Source: CAWCVR01 sp963799105 (GTDB taxonomy: Bacteria > Acidobacteriota > Terriglobia > Bryobacterales > Bryobacteraceae). From it: 64,000 nt of DNA. The notes under the pieces were generated by a model that saw only the letters and a program-made list of their open reading frames with translations, was not told where the DNA came from and did no database searches. The stretch is taken from assembly GCA_963799105.1 (NCBI GenBank), contig CAWCVR010000011.1, positions 248,001 to 312,000 on the forward strand, in the 5' to 3' direction. The position numbers were made by a program, and so were the translations under genes. This document shows positions 46,025 to 53,396 of the stretch, piece after piece (position 1 is the stretch's first letter; each line of letters begins with the position of its first letter).

Positions 46025-46426
46025 CTACAACTTCTCCAGCGCCAGCGTCATGTCGCGATGGGCCAGCACCGCCTCGGGATCGCGCTGCAACACTTCGAAG
46101 TAGCGGTGGGCGAAACCTTGGCCGGCTTCGTCCGGCGTTAGAAGTCCGCGCGCCTCGCCCACCAGCCGGTCGGCCGTCGCGTCCGTGGGCTGGTTCTTCG
46201 AAGCCCTGGCCTCGTCCACCAGGACGATGAACTGCGACAGCCCGCGCAGCCAGGCGAACCACGGATCGTTCATCACCAGGTTGAGATACTGGCCGGTGGA
46301 GGCGATGCGGGCCACATCGCGTTCGTAGACCGCTCGTTCGCTTTCGAGCAGCCGCTTGTGGTGGCGAAGAAGGATGGCGTGGAGTGCGGCAAGGCGTTGG
46401 GGCGCGGGTTCTGGCATCTGCTCCAT
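46025..46426 (-). CDS. Conserved helical protein of unknown function
   Basis: The 133-residue helical protein is built of two pairs of amphipathic helices: residues 8-40 (LHAILLRHHKRLLESERAVYE) and 45-85, with NDPWFAWLRGLSQFIVLVDE. The 'DPWFAWLR.LS..I...DE' block recurs in a proteobacterial hypothetical family I remember but cannot name. ATG 46426 has an AGGA 5 nt before it; ATG 46444 is an alternative that would overlap the divergent gene's start. It is convergent with mazF (4 nt between stops). Confidence 0.72.
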   Translation of the reverse strand: MEQMPEPAPQRLAALHAILLRHHKRLLESERAVYERDVARIASTGQYLNLVMNDPWFAWLRGLSQFIVLVDEARASKNQPTDATADRLVGEARGLLTPDEAGQGFAHRYFEVLQRDPEAVLAHRDMTLALEKL

Positions 46427-46442
46427 CGTATCCTGGAAAGAC

Positions 46443-46835
46443 ATGAGTTTTCTCGACGACCTGGAAAACAACCTGAAGAGCCTGGAATCGGCTGCTGAGG
46501 GCAGGGAAGCGGCGGAGCGCCAGGAGCGCCTGCGGGAGAAGGAGCGAGCCGCCGCACAGGCCGCCGCGCCGTGGGCCGAGGAACTGAAGAAATCGCCGTT
46601 CACCGCCGAGTTGCTGCGTCAGGCCGCGCGCGTGGGCTTCTCGCTGCGCGTCAAGGTTCACGTGGCGTGGCTGGGTTCCACGCTGCGCCTGGAGGCGCGC
46701 GAGCGGCGGTTGGAACTGCGGCCCACGCCGTCCGGCATTGTGGCGGCATACGTCGAGCGGCAGCAGGAGACGAGGACGGAACCGCTCGATCTGGCGGGGA
46801 GTCCCGAAGCCCTGGTGCGCGCCTGGCTGGGGTGA
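46443..46835 (+). CDS. Coiled-coil protein of unknown function
   Basis: This protein of 130 residues has a charged N-terminal coiled coil (LKSLESAAEGREAAERQERL), then an alpha/beta C-terminal half (TAELLRQAARVGFSLRVKVH, LRLEARERRLELRP) and an acidic end. TATCCT is 8 nt before the ATG. It is divergent from the previous gene (start codons touch) and 33 nt ahead of the potassium channel gene. No family recognised. Confidence 0.7.
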   Translation: MSFLDDLENNLKSLESAAEGREAAERQERLREKERAAAQAAAPWAEELKKSPFTAELLRQAARVGFSLRVKVHVAWLGSTLRLEARERRLELRPTPSGIVAAYVERQQETRTEPLDLAGSPEALVRAWLG

Positions 46836-46868
46836 GCGGGGGGGCGCGCTCTCTGGCATCATCGGAGA

Positions 46869-47780
46869 ATGCCGAACCTGCAATTCGATCCGGGCCTGAC
46901 CGAACAGTTCACCGCGCCCGTGCGGCGCATGATGAATCCCGATGGAAGTTTCAACGTGCACCGCCACGGCGCCATCCTGCGCGACTTCCATCCCTACCTG
47001 CGCCTAATCAGCATGGGGTGGACGAAGTTCCTGTTGACGCTGCTTCTGGGGTATACGGTGGCCAACTCGATCTTCGCGGCAGTCTATTTCTGCCTCGGCC
47101 GCGGCCACCTGCAGGGCGCCGACGCCCCCACGGAATTCGGCCGGTTCCTGAACGATTTCTTCTTCAGCGCGCACACCCTCAGCACCGTGGGATACGGCAA
47201 CATGTGGCCCAGCGGACCGGCGGCCAATCTGGTGGCCGTCCTCGAGGCCCTGGTGGGAGTGCTGGGTTTCGCGGTGGCCACCGGCCTGCTGTTCGGCCGG
47301 GTGTCGCGGCCCTCGGCGCGCATCGCCTTCAGCGAGCGGATGCTGGTGAGCCCATACCAGGGCGGCACGGCGCTGGAATTTCGCGTGGTCAACCGCCGCG
47401 CCAACGACCTGATGGATATCGAGGCGCGGGTCATGCTCATGACCGTGGAGATGCGCGACGGGCGGCCGCAGCGCGCTTACAAGCCGCTGGCGCTGGAACG
47501 GAGTCAGGTGGTCTTCCTGCCGCTCACCTGGACCGTGGTGCATCCCATCGGCGAGGAAAGCCCGCTTGCGGGATCGACCGGCGAAGACCTGCGGCGGTTG
47601 CAGGCCGAGGTGCTGATCGTCATCAAGGCCTACGACGACACCTTCAGCCAGACCGTGGTGGCGCGCCACTCCTACCGCTTCGACGAGATCCTCTGGCAGC
47701 GCAGCTTCGCGCCGGCGTTCTCCGTGGATGACGAAGGCGACCTGCAACTCGACCTGCGCAAGGTCGGCGAGTTGACGTAG
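46869..47780 (+). CDS. Inward-rectifier potassium channel (KirBac type)
   Basis: This K+ channel subunit (303 residues) forms an inner-membrane tetramer. The slide helix and first membrane helix are at about 35-77 (WTKFLLTLLLGYTVANSIFA), the selectivity filter is TVGYG at 106-110, the second helix spans about 120-145, and the cytoplasmic immunoglobulin-like Kir domain follows (FSERMLVSPYQGGTALEFRV, AYDDTFSQTVVARHSY). The length and layout match KirBac. Gating ligands (in animals PIP2) cannot be read from the sequence. ATG 46869 follows ATCGGAGA. Confidence 0.93.
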   Translation: MPNLQFDPGLTEQFTAPVRRMMNPDGSFNVHRHGAILRDFHPYLRLISMGWTKFLLTLLLGYTVANSIFAAVYFCLGRGHLQGADAPTEFGRFLNDFFFSAHTLSTVGYGNMWPSGPAANLVAVLEALVGVLGFAVATGLLFGRVSRPSARIAFSERMLVSPYQGGTALEFRVVNRRANDLMDIEARVMLMTVEMRDGRPQRAYKPLALERSQVVFLPLTWTVVHPIGEESPLAGSTGEDLRRLQAEVLIVIKAYDDTFSQTVVARHSYRFDEILWQRSFAPAFSVDDEGDLQLDLRKVGELT

Positions 47781-47831
47781 CCGCGTGTTATGTACTACTA
47801 CCTGTCAAACTCCTCGCGCGCCGCGACGGTT

Positions 47832-48150
47832 TTATGTGGGGCAGGCTGGCAGCCCGCGGCCGATTGTGGGTGCCCTCCGGGCGCGGCCTGGCGAGCGGAG
47901 CTCGCCTGTGCGCGAGACGATCCGGCCCCCGGCAGCCCGGAATATCCCGCGCGGTTGGGTTGCGGCTCTGCTGCTCTGCGGGGCAGGCTGGTAGCTTGCG
48001 GCGGACCCCAAGGGGGTACCCGGTCAACCCGCCCGGCGGGCGAAGCTCGCCTGCGCGGGAGATGAACCGCCCCAAGAAGCCCGTGGCCTCCCGCGCGATG
48101 CCGCCGCGGCTCGGGCCGCTCGCTAACGCTCGCGGTTCCGGGCGGGACGC
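47832..48150. repeat. Degenerate repeats in the 421-base gap before the DinB gene
   Basis: GTGGGGCAGGCTGGCAGCC (47835) and GCGGGGCAGGCTGGTAGC (47978) are two copies of one unit; the second continues into GGGTACCCGG and matches the intergenic stretch at 7891-7936. CTCGCTAACGCTCGCGGTTC (48119) is the GAACCGCGAGCG family. Frames here code only low-complexity sequence, so no gene is called. Confidence 0.5.
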
Positions 48151-48201
48151 CGCCGGGAGCACCGGCCAGGTGGCCGAAAACGGGAGCGCTCGCCCGCGGC
48201 C

Positions 48202-48753
48202 TTACCGGCTGGATGGCGGGACGATGCCGTTCATGCGGGCATACACCACCATCTGGCCGTAGTGATCGTAGCTGTGCCATGCGGCTATCGAGACCAGCGA
48301 GCCCTTGGTGTACTGGCCGTCGCCCCACGGCGAGTTCACCAGGTCCATCTGGTTCGCCGCGGTCAGGCTTTGCGCCGCTTTGTGCGCGTACGCGAAGGCG
48401 CCCTTCAGAAACTGCACGATCTGCTCCTTGCTCTCGACCGCCGCCGGACCGTTCTCGCCGCCGATATCGACCGGAGGCTTTTCGCCGAGCGCCGCGGCGG
48501 AAACGGTGTAGACATTCCTGGCAATGTGCTTGGCCTGCTCGGCGAACGTGCGCACGCCCTTGAACTCTCCGTTGGTGGGCGCGAACGAGAACTTGCCGGC
48601 GGGCATGGCCTCCACCAGCGGAACCAGATCGCGTTCGATGCCGGCGATCGGTCCGTCGTACATCGCGGCGATGGTGGGCGGGCCGGCCGCGCGGGCAGCC
48701 ATGGCCATGAGCATCGCGGTTCCCAGGAAGAGGGCGGGGGTGTGTCGTCTCAT
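48202..48753 (-). CDS. Exported DinB-like protein
   Basis: This 183-residue four-helix-bundle protein of the DinB/YfiT type has a signal peptide (TPALFLGTAMLMAMAARA). The metal-site histidines are in AEQAKHIARN and in the terminal AAWHSYDHYGQMVVYARMNG, the pattern of DinB proteins. Function is unknown; DinB folds often bind a divalent metal and act in thiol or stress metabolism. TATACT is 7 nt before ATG 48753; an earlier frame starting at 48822 has no such context. Confidence 0.85.
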   Translation of the reverse strand: MRRHTPALFLGTAMLMAMAARAAGPPTIAAMYDGPIAGIERDLVPLVEAMPAGKFSFAPTNGEFKGVRTFAEQAKHIARNVYTVSAAALGEKPPVDIGGENGPAAVESKEQIVQFLKGAFAYAHKAAQSLTAANQMDLVNSPWGDGQYTKGSLVSIAAWHSYDHYGQMVVYARMNGIVPPSSR

Positions 48754-48760
48754 CGCGGGC

Positions 48761-48766
48761 AGTATA
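48761..48766 (-). promoter_or_regulatory. -10 box of the DinB gene, leaderless type
   Basis: On the minus strand TATACT is followed by 7 nt (GCCCGCG) and ATG 48753. Confidence 0.5.
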
Positions 48767-48836
48767 TCAGAGCCGGGCGCGCCCCGCATGATACAATTCC
48801 GGTTGTAGGAAAGCCCGCACAAGGAGAGACGTCCCG

Positions 48837-49403
48837 GTGGCTTCGTTTCTGCAGAACCAGTTTGAAAAGAACGTGATCACCACTTCGGTGGATCACGTGT
48901 TCAACTGGGCGCGCCAGTCCTCGATATGGCCGCTCACCTTCGGGTTGGCCTGCTGCGCCATCGAGATGATCGCCGCCAGCACTTCGCGTTTCGACATCGC
49001 GCGTTTCGGCGCGGAAGTGTTTCGTCCCAGCCCGCGGCAGAGCGACCTCATGATCGTCGCCGGCACGGTCACGCTCAAAATGGCGCCGGTGCTGAAGCGC
49101 ATCTGGGACCAGATGCCCGACCCGAAATGGTGCATCTCCATGGGCGCCTGCTCGAGCGTCGGCGGTCCGTTCAATACCTACTCGGTGCTGCAGGGCGTGG
49201 ACAAGATCGTCCCCGTGGACGTGTACTGCACGGGCTGCCCGCCGCGGCCGGAGAACCTGTTCTACGCGCTGATGAAGCTCCAGGACAAGATCGACGGCAT
49301 GACCACGCTGGTGAAGCGGCCCACCGAAGTCCGGCTGGACGAATCCATGCTGGAGGAATTCAAGAAGCAGGTTCGGATCGCGCAGATCCAGAACCCCGCG
49401 TAA
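48837..49403 (+). CDS. nuoB: NADH-quinone oxidoreductase subunit B (isolated)
   Basis: NuoB (188 residues) carries cluster N2 of complex I on the cytoplasmic side. The Fe-S ligands Cys39-Cys40 (FGLACCAIEM), Cys105 (SMGACSSVGG) and Cys134 (TGCPPRPE) are all present. Start GTG 48837 has GGAGAG 8 nt upstream. Normally nuoB lies inside a nuo operon; here it is followed 5 nt later by pgeF and preceded by a divergent DinB gene, with no other complex I gene in the window. It could be a second copy or a scattered nuo gene. Confidence 0.93.
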   Translation: MASFLQNQFEKNVITTSVDHVFNWARQSSIWPLTFGLACCAIEMIAASTSRFDIARFGAEVFRPSPRQSDLMIVAGTVTLKMAPVLKRIWDQMPDPKWCISMGACSSVGGPFNTYSVLQGVDKIVPVDVYCTGCPPRPENLFYALMKLQDKIDGMTTLVKRPTEVRLDESMLEEFKKQVRIAQIQNPA

Positions 49404-49408
49404 CCCGC

Positions 49409-50056
49409 GTGTTCTACCGCGACTCACGCCACATCTACCGCGTCAGCGGCCTGGATTCGCTCGCTTGGCTGGTGCATGGGTTCGGCACGCGCCTGGCCGA
49501 CGTTTCCGGCCTGTTCCCCAACCTGGCCACGCTCTCGCAGATTCACTCCGCGGCGCCGGTGGCGGCGTGCGGCCGCGCGGGTAACCTGGGCCAGGGCGAT
49601 GCGCTGACCGAGCGGACGCCGGGCGCGGTGGTGGCCGTGCGCACGGCCGACTGCATCCCCATCCTGCTGGCCGACGCGCGAAACCGCGCCGTGGCGGCGG
49701 TGCACGCCGGCTGGCGTGGAACCGTGGCGGAGATTGCCGGCCACGCCGTGGAGGCGATGGCGCGCGAGTTCGGCACGCGGCCGGAGGACCTGCGCGCGGC
49801 CATCGGCCCCGGCATCGGCGAGTGCTGTTACGAGGTGGGGCCGGAAGTGGCCGCGCACTTCGGCGCCGCGGGCCGGGCGCACATCGACCTGGCCGAGGCC
49901 AATCGCCGGCAACTGGCGGCGCGCGGAATCCCCGAGGCGCACATTTACGCGGCGAATCTCTGTACCGCGTGCCGGGCGGAAGACTTCCACTCATACCGCC
50001 GCGACAAGGAAAGCGCCGGACGGCAATATTCGTTTGTGGGCGTGGCGGCGGGCTGA
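49409..50056 (+). CDS. pgeF: Laccase-domain purine nucleoside phosphorylase/peptidoglycan editing factor PgeF (YfiH)
   Basis: PgeF (215 residues) acts in the cytosol; family members have adenosine deaminase/phosphorylase activity and in E. coli edit peptidoglycan precursors. Copper/active-site residues are at family spacing: His46 (SQIHSA), Cys82 (TADCIPIL) and His99 (VHAGWRG), 36 and 17 residues apart as in YfiH; CTACRAEDFHSYRRD closes the domain. GTG 49409 starts the frame 5 nt after nuoB. The product is short by about 20 N-terminal residues compared with other members. Confidence 0.92.
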   Translation: MFYRDSRHIYRVSGLDSLAWLVHGFGTRLADVSGLFPNLATLSQIHSAAPVAACGRAGNLGQGDALTERTPGAVVAVRTADCIPILLADARNRAVAAVHAGWRGTVAEIAGHAVEAMAREFGTRPEDLRAAIGPGIGECCYEVGPEVAAHFGAAGRAHIDLAEANRRQLAARGIPEAHIYAANLCTACRAEDFHSYRRDKESAGRQYSFVGVAAG

Positions 50057-50106
50057 GGAGGGCGCGGGTGGGCTCGCCTCACGGTTTGCGCGATAGCCGC
50101 TCACCC

Positions 50107-50150
50107 GGAACCACGAGCGTAAGCGAGTGGCCCGAGCGGCGAGAGCGTTT
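50107..50150. repeat. GAACCGCGAGCG-family palindrome
   Basis: GGAACCACGAGCGTAAGCGA is followed by GTGGCCCGAGCGGCGAGAGC. It ends inside the degenerate vapC frame and forms its missing 3' part. Confidence 0.6.
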
Positions 50151-50164
50151 CCGGGCCGGATGAC

Positions 50165-50321
50165 GCCTTAATCCAAAAACACCGTTGGCCAGACCGTGGC
50201 CAATCCGGAACCGCAATTCATCATGGCCGCCGAAAGCCAGCATCAGGACGGTGGCTTGCGTGCCGGAAGACGCCAGCAGCGCCGATACGACGACGTTGGT
50301 GTCCAGGACGACCCGGCTCAT
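50165..50321 (-). pseudogene. vapC fragment (PIN-domain toxin, N-terminal third only)
   Basis: The ATG at 50321 opens MSRVVLDTNVVVSALLASSG, the classical start of a PIN-domain toxin (first acidic residue Asp7), but after about 50 residues (IGHGLANGVFGL) the frame runs into the repeat at 50107-50150. The second and third acidic residues are missing, so it cannot be an active nuclease. The start overlaps the stop of the broken vapB gene by 4 nt, the layout of an intact vapBC. Confidence 0.75.
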
Positions 50322-50535
50322 CGGGCGAGGCGGCTACTCTTCCCGGAGCGCCGGCGGACGGCGGCAACCTCAGCGTCGATCTGCCTCATGGTGAGCTTAT
50401 CGGTGCCGTCGCGCTTCGAAGCTGTCCACGTTCCGCCTTCGCCCCCAGCACGTCGCCGCGGCTGATGCCGAGCTGCTCCCGAAGGGCCTGGGGGATGACC
50501 ACCTGAAACTTGTTCCTGACGGTGACGATAGGCAT
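50318..50535 (-). pseudogene. vapB pseudogene (AbrB-type antitoxin) with internal deletion
   Basis: The AbrB/SpoVT half is intact (MPIVTVRNKFQVVIPQALRE), then the frame jumps: compared with the intact paralogue at 51559-51894 about 110 bases between AER and the TWTASKRDGTDKLT block are missing and the reading frame changes, so the protein would stop soon after. The C-terminal part survives only in another frame (QIDAEVAAVRRRSGK). Confidence 0.8.
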
Positions 50536-50648
50536 GGCGACAGGGTGAACTGTTGAACTGTTGAACCGTTCCCTCTACCCTGGCAGGCCCGCGGCGCCTG
50601 TGAATCCCCATGACGGCGGTGGGCTATTCCGGCAAGTAATTGCTCCCT

Positions 50649-50894
50649 CTATTTCGGGTGCCTCGTAATGTCCTGCAGGATGTAAGTGTCGTCCTGGATG
50701 AGGAAGTAAAAACGCCAGTCTTTGGTCACCCGCGCCTGCCACCAGCCCTTGCCGTCATCGTACTTCTTGGCCCGGAGGGAAGGGTGGCGCAGGTTCCTCA
50801 GCAGGCGCGACGACTGCTTGAGAAACGCCGCTTGGATCTCCGCGGGCGCCTTGCCGTACGCCCGCACGAAATGCGCAGTCCACCGGACCTTCAT
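50649..50894 (-). CDS. RelE/YafQ-like toxin
   Basis: This toxin of 81 residues has a ParE/RelE fold: MKVRWTAHFVRAYGKAPAEI, then SSRLLRNLRHPSLRAKKYD and WQARVTKDWRFYFLIQDDTY, with a terminal histidine (ITRHPK) in the catalytic position of YafQ-type RNases. Its start overlaps the antitoxin stop by 4 nt. It probably cleaves ribosome-bound mRNA. The gene is intact. Confidence 0.88.
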   Translation of the reverse strand: MKVRWTAHFVRAYGKAPAEIQAAFLKQSSRLLRNLRHPSLRAKKYDDGKGWWQARVTKDWRFYFLIQDDTYILQDITRHPK

Positions 50895-51238
50895 TTGGCC
50901 CGGCGTTTCGGTTTCCTGACGGACAGCCGGGCGGCTTCCCTGTCCAGGGCGGCAACGAATTCGCCGTGGTCGGAAAAGGCCTTGGACACGCGGCCGGCCT
51001 TGATGTCGGCATCAGCCTTGGCCAGGCGGGCATCGATGATCCGGCGCTGCGCGGGGGTGTACTCGCCGTCGGCGGTGGGGAACGCGGAACGGTCGATCAT
51101 CAACTTCGGGGTCATGACGATCTTCCCCCGCTCGAAAGCGAAGTCCACCAGATCGCCCTTGGTGAGACCGGCCTGCCGACGGACGGCGGTCGGAATGGTT
51201 ACCTGGCCCTTGTGTTGGATCCTGCCAATCGTGTTCAT
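50891..51238 (-). CDS. AbrB-family antitoxin partner of RelE-like toxin
   Basis: This antitoxin of 115 residues begins MNTIGRIQHKGQVTIPTAVR (swapped-hairpin AbrB DNA-binding domain) and has a long helical C-terminus (AQRRIIDARLAKADADIKAG) that would mask the toxin. The pairing of an AbrB antitoxin with a RelE-like toxin is a known hybrid arrangement. Overlap with the toxin is ATGA-type. No -10 box is obvious upstream. Confidence 0.88.
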   Translation of the reverse strand: MNTIGRIQHKGQVTIPTAVRRQAGLTKGDLVDFAFERGKIVMTPKLMIDRSAFPTADGEYTPAQRRIIDARLAKADADIKAGRVSKAFSDHGEFVAALDREAARLSVRKPKRRAK

Positions 51239-51324
51239 AGGGTTTCCCCGGTCAATGTCGGAAAGTCAGGATTCCTGACCTCCTGACCATAGAGTAGCAG
51301 ACGGGTAGGAGCCCTCTTCCCGCA

Positions 51325-51398
51325 ACCCCCTTTCGAATTCCCGGTACTTCGGACGCCAGGCGCCGGAGTGCGTGGTAGTCATCTTCGGCGCCATCTGG
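51325..51398 (+). pseudogene. Fragment resembling the 5' end of zwf
   Basis: The frame reads NPL.. ..RQAPECVVVIFGA, which aligns with NPFQDPLRFERQVPECVVVI and FGAN of the zwf gene at 55157-55230. DNA identity is about 78% over 70 bases and higher over the last 33 (GAGTGCGTGGTAGTCATCTT). It has no start and runs into unrelated sequence at both ends. It sits 3.8 kb before the real zwf. Confidence 0.5.
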
Positions 51399-51429
51399 TT
51401 GCATGCCGCGCGCGGGCTGCGCCGATTGA

Positions 51430-51562
51430 GGCTCGCGCGATTGGCCACGCTGTGGCCAACTTGCGGTCCGCTCGGTGTCCCAAAGGTTGGACCGTCTTGC
51501 GTACCCGAGGCCGCCAACCTCGCCCACCCGACGACAGTAGTGTCAAGGGCGACCCCGCTCAT
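51430..51562 (-). pseudogene. Degraded vapC remnant
   Basis: ATG 51562 overlaps the stop of the intact vapB gene by 4 nt. The product MSGVALDTTVVGWARLAASG is a mutated PIN start (compare MSRVVLDTNVVV at 50321) and loses similarity after about 45 residues at the same point (VGHSVANRAS) where the paralogue at 50.2 kb is cut. No active-site residues beyond the first Asp remain. Confidence 0.65.
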
Positions 51563-51894
51563 TGGGCGGGGCGGCGGTTCTTCCCCGAGCGCCGGCGGAC
51601 GGCGCCTACTTCCGCGTCGATCTGCTTTACGGTGAGCTTGTCGGTGCCGCGGCGCTTGGAAGCTGCCCACGTTTCCTTGAGGCAGGCGGGAGCCTGTTCG
51701 CTGAGCTTCCTGAAGAAGCGCTCGCGCTCGGCCTTGCCGGCGGGGATCCGGTCGATGATGGCCTTCGGGGTGTAGGTGAGCCGGCCGCGTTCCGCCTTCG
51801 CCTCCAGCAGGTCGCCGGCGCCGATGCCGAGTTGCTCCCGAAGGGCCTGGGGGATGACTACCTGGAACTTGTTCTTGACGGTGACGATAGGCAT
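51559..51894 (-). CDS. VapB antitoxin (AbrB type), toxin partner degraded
   Basis: This intact antitoxin of 111 residues has an AbrB DNA-binding half (MPIVTVKNKFQVVIPQALRE), a middle with KAIIDRIPAGKAERERFFRK and a basic tail. It is the complete paralogue of the broken gene at 50318-50535. Since its toxin is a remnant, it may persist as a solitary antitoxin that neutralises related toxins elsewhere. Confidence 0.85.
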   Translation of the reverse strand: MPIVTVKNKFQVVIPQALREQLGIGAGDLLEAKAERGRLTYTPKAIIDRIPAGKAERERFFRKLSEQAPACLKETWAASKRRGTDKLTVKQIDAEVGAVRRRSGKNRRPAQ

Positions 51895-52318
51895 GGCGAC
51901 AGGGTGAACTGTTCAACTGTTCATCTCTACACTAGCAGGCCCGCGGCGCGTGTCAAGCCCGCTGTGGCGGGAGCAGGCGGCGACGCAGGCCGCTCCGGTC
52001 CGCCCGAGTCTTAGCCCGCCCGTGCGGACCCGCACGAATCCCGCAACCGGGTGCTGGCAGGCCGAGCCGAAGGAGGCAACCACCCGGCAAGCCGACACCG
52101 CCCTCGATGGCAGTCGTGGCGTGCGGGGGGGATGCGTCCTGTCTCCCGCGCGCTGGACTTCCGATCTTCCGCAAAGACAGGCTCCCGGCTGCAAGATCCC
52201 GCCACCTCGGCGGTTTGCGCGTTACGCAGCGAAGTGGGGCGAAGCCGATGTCCCGAAAATGGGTAGGTTTCCAGAGATGAGAACACACGCCGCCCGGCTG
52301 CGGAGTCAGGAAGTACAG
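51895..52318. other. Intergenic stretch without a recognisable gene
   Basis: This stretch has no frame with family resemblance, promoter or clear terminator. It is slightly less GC-rich at its end. Short palindromes occur but none matches the repeat families described elsewhere. Confidence 0.4.
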
Positions 52319-52978
52319 TCAGCGCGGAATGACGAACGCGGAGGGGATTCGTTCGTCGAGCGTCGCAAGCACGGAGTCGTGCGCCCGTGCCAACTCCGCC
52401 AAATGGCCGTCGGTGGTCTGCCGCCCCGTCTTGACCCATGTGGGAAGCCGCGAGACGTCGTGATCGTCGGCGATGAAGCGGAAGAGGACTATCCTCTGCT
52501 TCTTGAGCCTGACCAGGAGGGTCCTCGCCTGCGCGACGGTCAGCCCATATTGCGGAGCCTGAGACAGAACGCGGACGAACCCCAATTCCGTGATCGCGCA
52601 AGTGAGGATTTCGTAGCTCGTTCCCTTCCCGAGACTCAGCAACCACCGGCCAACGCGCTCATGGAACTCGTGTTCGAGAAAACCCAGCGCGACCAGCGCG
52701 TTCACATCGAGCAGATATCTCACGGCAGATTCGACAGAATGTCCTCGACCTGATCGCTCGGTGAGTTGCGCGGCCCGCGGTCCGGCACTGAGAACCGGGA
52801 GGCCGGTAACGGCATCGCGCCCGATGCTCGCTTTAGCCGGCCGTGGATGGCGGGGGACAAGGACGATTTGCCCGCTTTTCACGTTGGCGTCGAGGGTATC
52901 GCCGGGGCCAAGTCCAAGCTTTCGCCGGATGGGACCGGGAAGAACGACCTGCCCCTTACTGGAAACGCGGGTTTGCAT
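52319..52978 (-). CDS. VapB-VapC locus read as one fused ORF because of a +1 shift
   Basis: The first 45 codons are an AbrB-type antitoxin (MQTRVSSKGQVVLPGPIRRK). The last 135 are a complete PIN-domain VapC (from GTG 52723: VRYLLDVNALVALGF, with acidic residues in DVNAL, ITELGF, TTDGHLAELA and ATLDERI). In between, one extra base near 52759 puts the antitoxin tail out of frame: without it the sequence reads SDQVEDILSNLP and stops at TGA 52720, overlapping the toxin's GTG by 4 nt as in a normal vapBC. So it is most likely two genes. The toxin is intact. Confidence 0.8.
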   Translation of the reverse strand: MQTRVSSKGQVVLPGPIRRKLGLGPGDTLDANVKSGQIVLVPRHPRPAKASIGRDAVTGLPVLSAGPRAAQLTERSGRGHSVESAVRYLLDVNALVALGFLEHEFHERVGRWLLSLGKGTSYEILTCAITELGFVRVLSQAPQYGLTVAQARTLLVRLKKQRIVLFRFIADDHDVSRLPTWVKTGRQTTDGHLAELARAHDSVLATLDERIPSAFVIPR

Positions 52979-52995
52979 GGTAAGAATATCTTACC
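52979..52995. promoter_or_regulatory. Palindromic operator candidate at the vapB start
   Basis: GGTAAGAATATCTTACC is a 17-bp near-perfect palindrome (arms GGTAAGA/TCTTACC) that touches the antitoxin start codon and contains a TAAGAT box 9 nt before it. It is well placed for autoregulation by the VapB protein. Confidence 0.5.
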
Positions 52996-53017
52996 GCGCC
53001 GGGCCCTTGGAGAACAA

Positions 53018-53098
53018 GGCGGAGCCACGGGAAAAAATCGGAGGCCGGCGGGTCCGTGCAGTGGGAACATTGGGCCTGCATGCTTGTATCGGGAGGGG
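53018..53098 (+). repeat. Direct repeat, first copy, before the VapC pair
   Basis: It starts with GGCGGAGCCACGGGAAAAAA; the first 51 bp match 54107-54157 with six differences and a weaker match continues for 30 bp. The two copies are 1089 bp apart and bracket the vapBC pair at 53157-53816. Confidence 0.65.
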
Positions 53099-53156
53099 CA
53101 AGTTTCGCAAGTTTCGGGACTTGCCCCACCCGACACTTTGGCGTACGCTGGGAAGC

Positions 53157-53396
53157 GTGGAAGTGCACCTCACGCCGGAACAGGAAGCGCGGCTTACGCT
53201 GGTGGCAGCCAACTCTGGCACCGACGCCGAGCGTTTGGTCAAAGACACCGTGTTGCGGCTGATCGAGATCGATTCCGGCGTCCGTGCCGTTCCCTCCGGT
53301 AGCATCGTCGCTGAGATGCGCGCCTTGCGTGCTCGCGTCAGACCCGATCCTGAAGGCTGGACGACGCGTGACTACGTCCTCCATGGCCACCGCTAG
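53157..53396 (+). CDS. Antitoxin of a VapBC pair
   Basis: This protein of 79 residues starts VEVHLTPEQEARLTLVAANSG with an Arc/RHH-like helix and ends in TTRDYVLHGHR. Similar short proteins of the 'addiction module antitoxin' type precede vapC genes, and here its stop touches the vapC start. GTG 53157 has TACGCT 7 nt before it (leaderless type). Confidence 0.8.
   Translation: MEVHLTPEQEARLTLVAANSGTDAERLVKDTVLRLIEIDSGVRAVPSGSIVAEMRALRARVRPDPEGWTTRDYVLHGHR

Noticed and set aside
51950..52753. 267-codon plus-strand frame
   Set aside because: It runs over an intergenic gap and antisense to the vapC toxin; no protein-like features.
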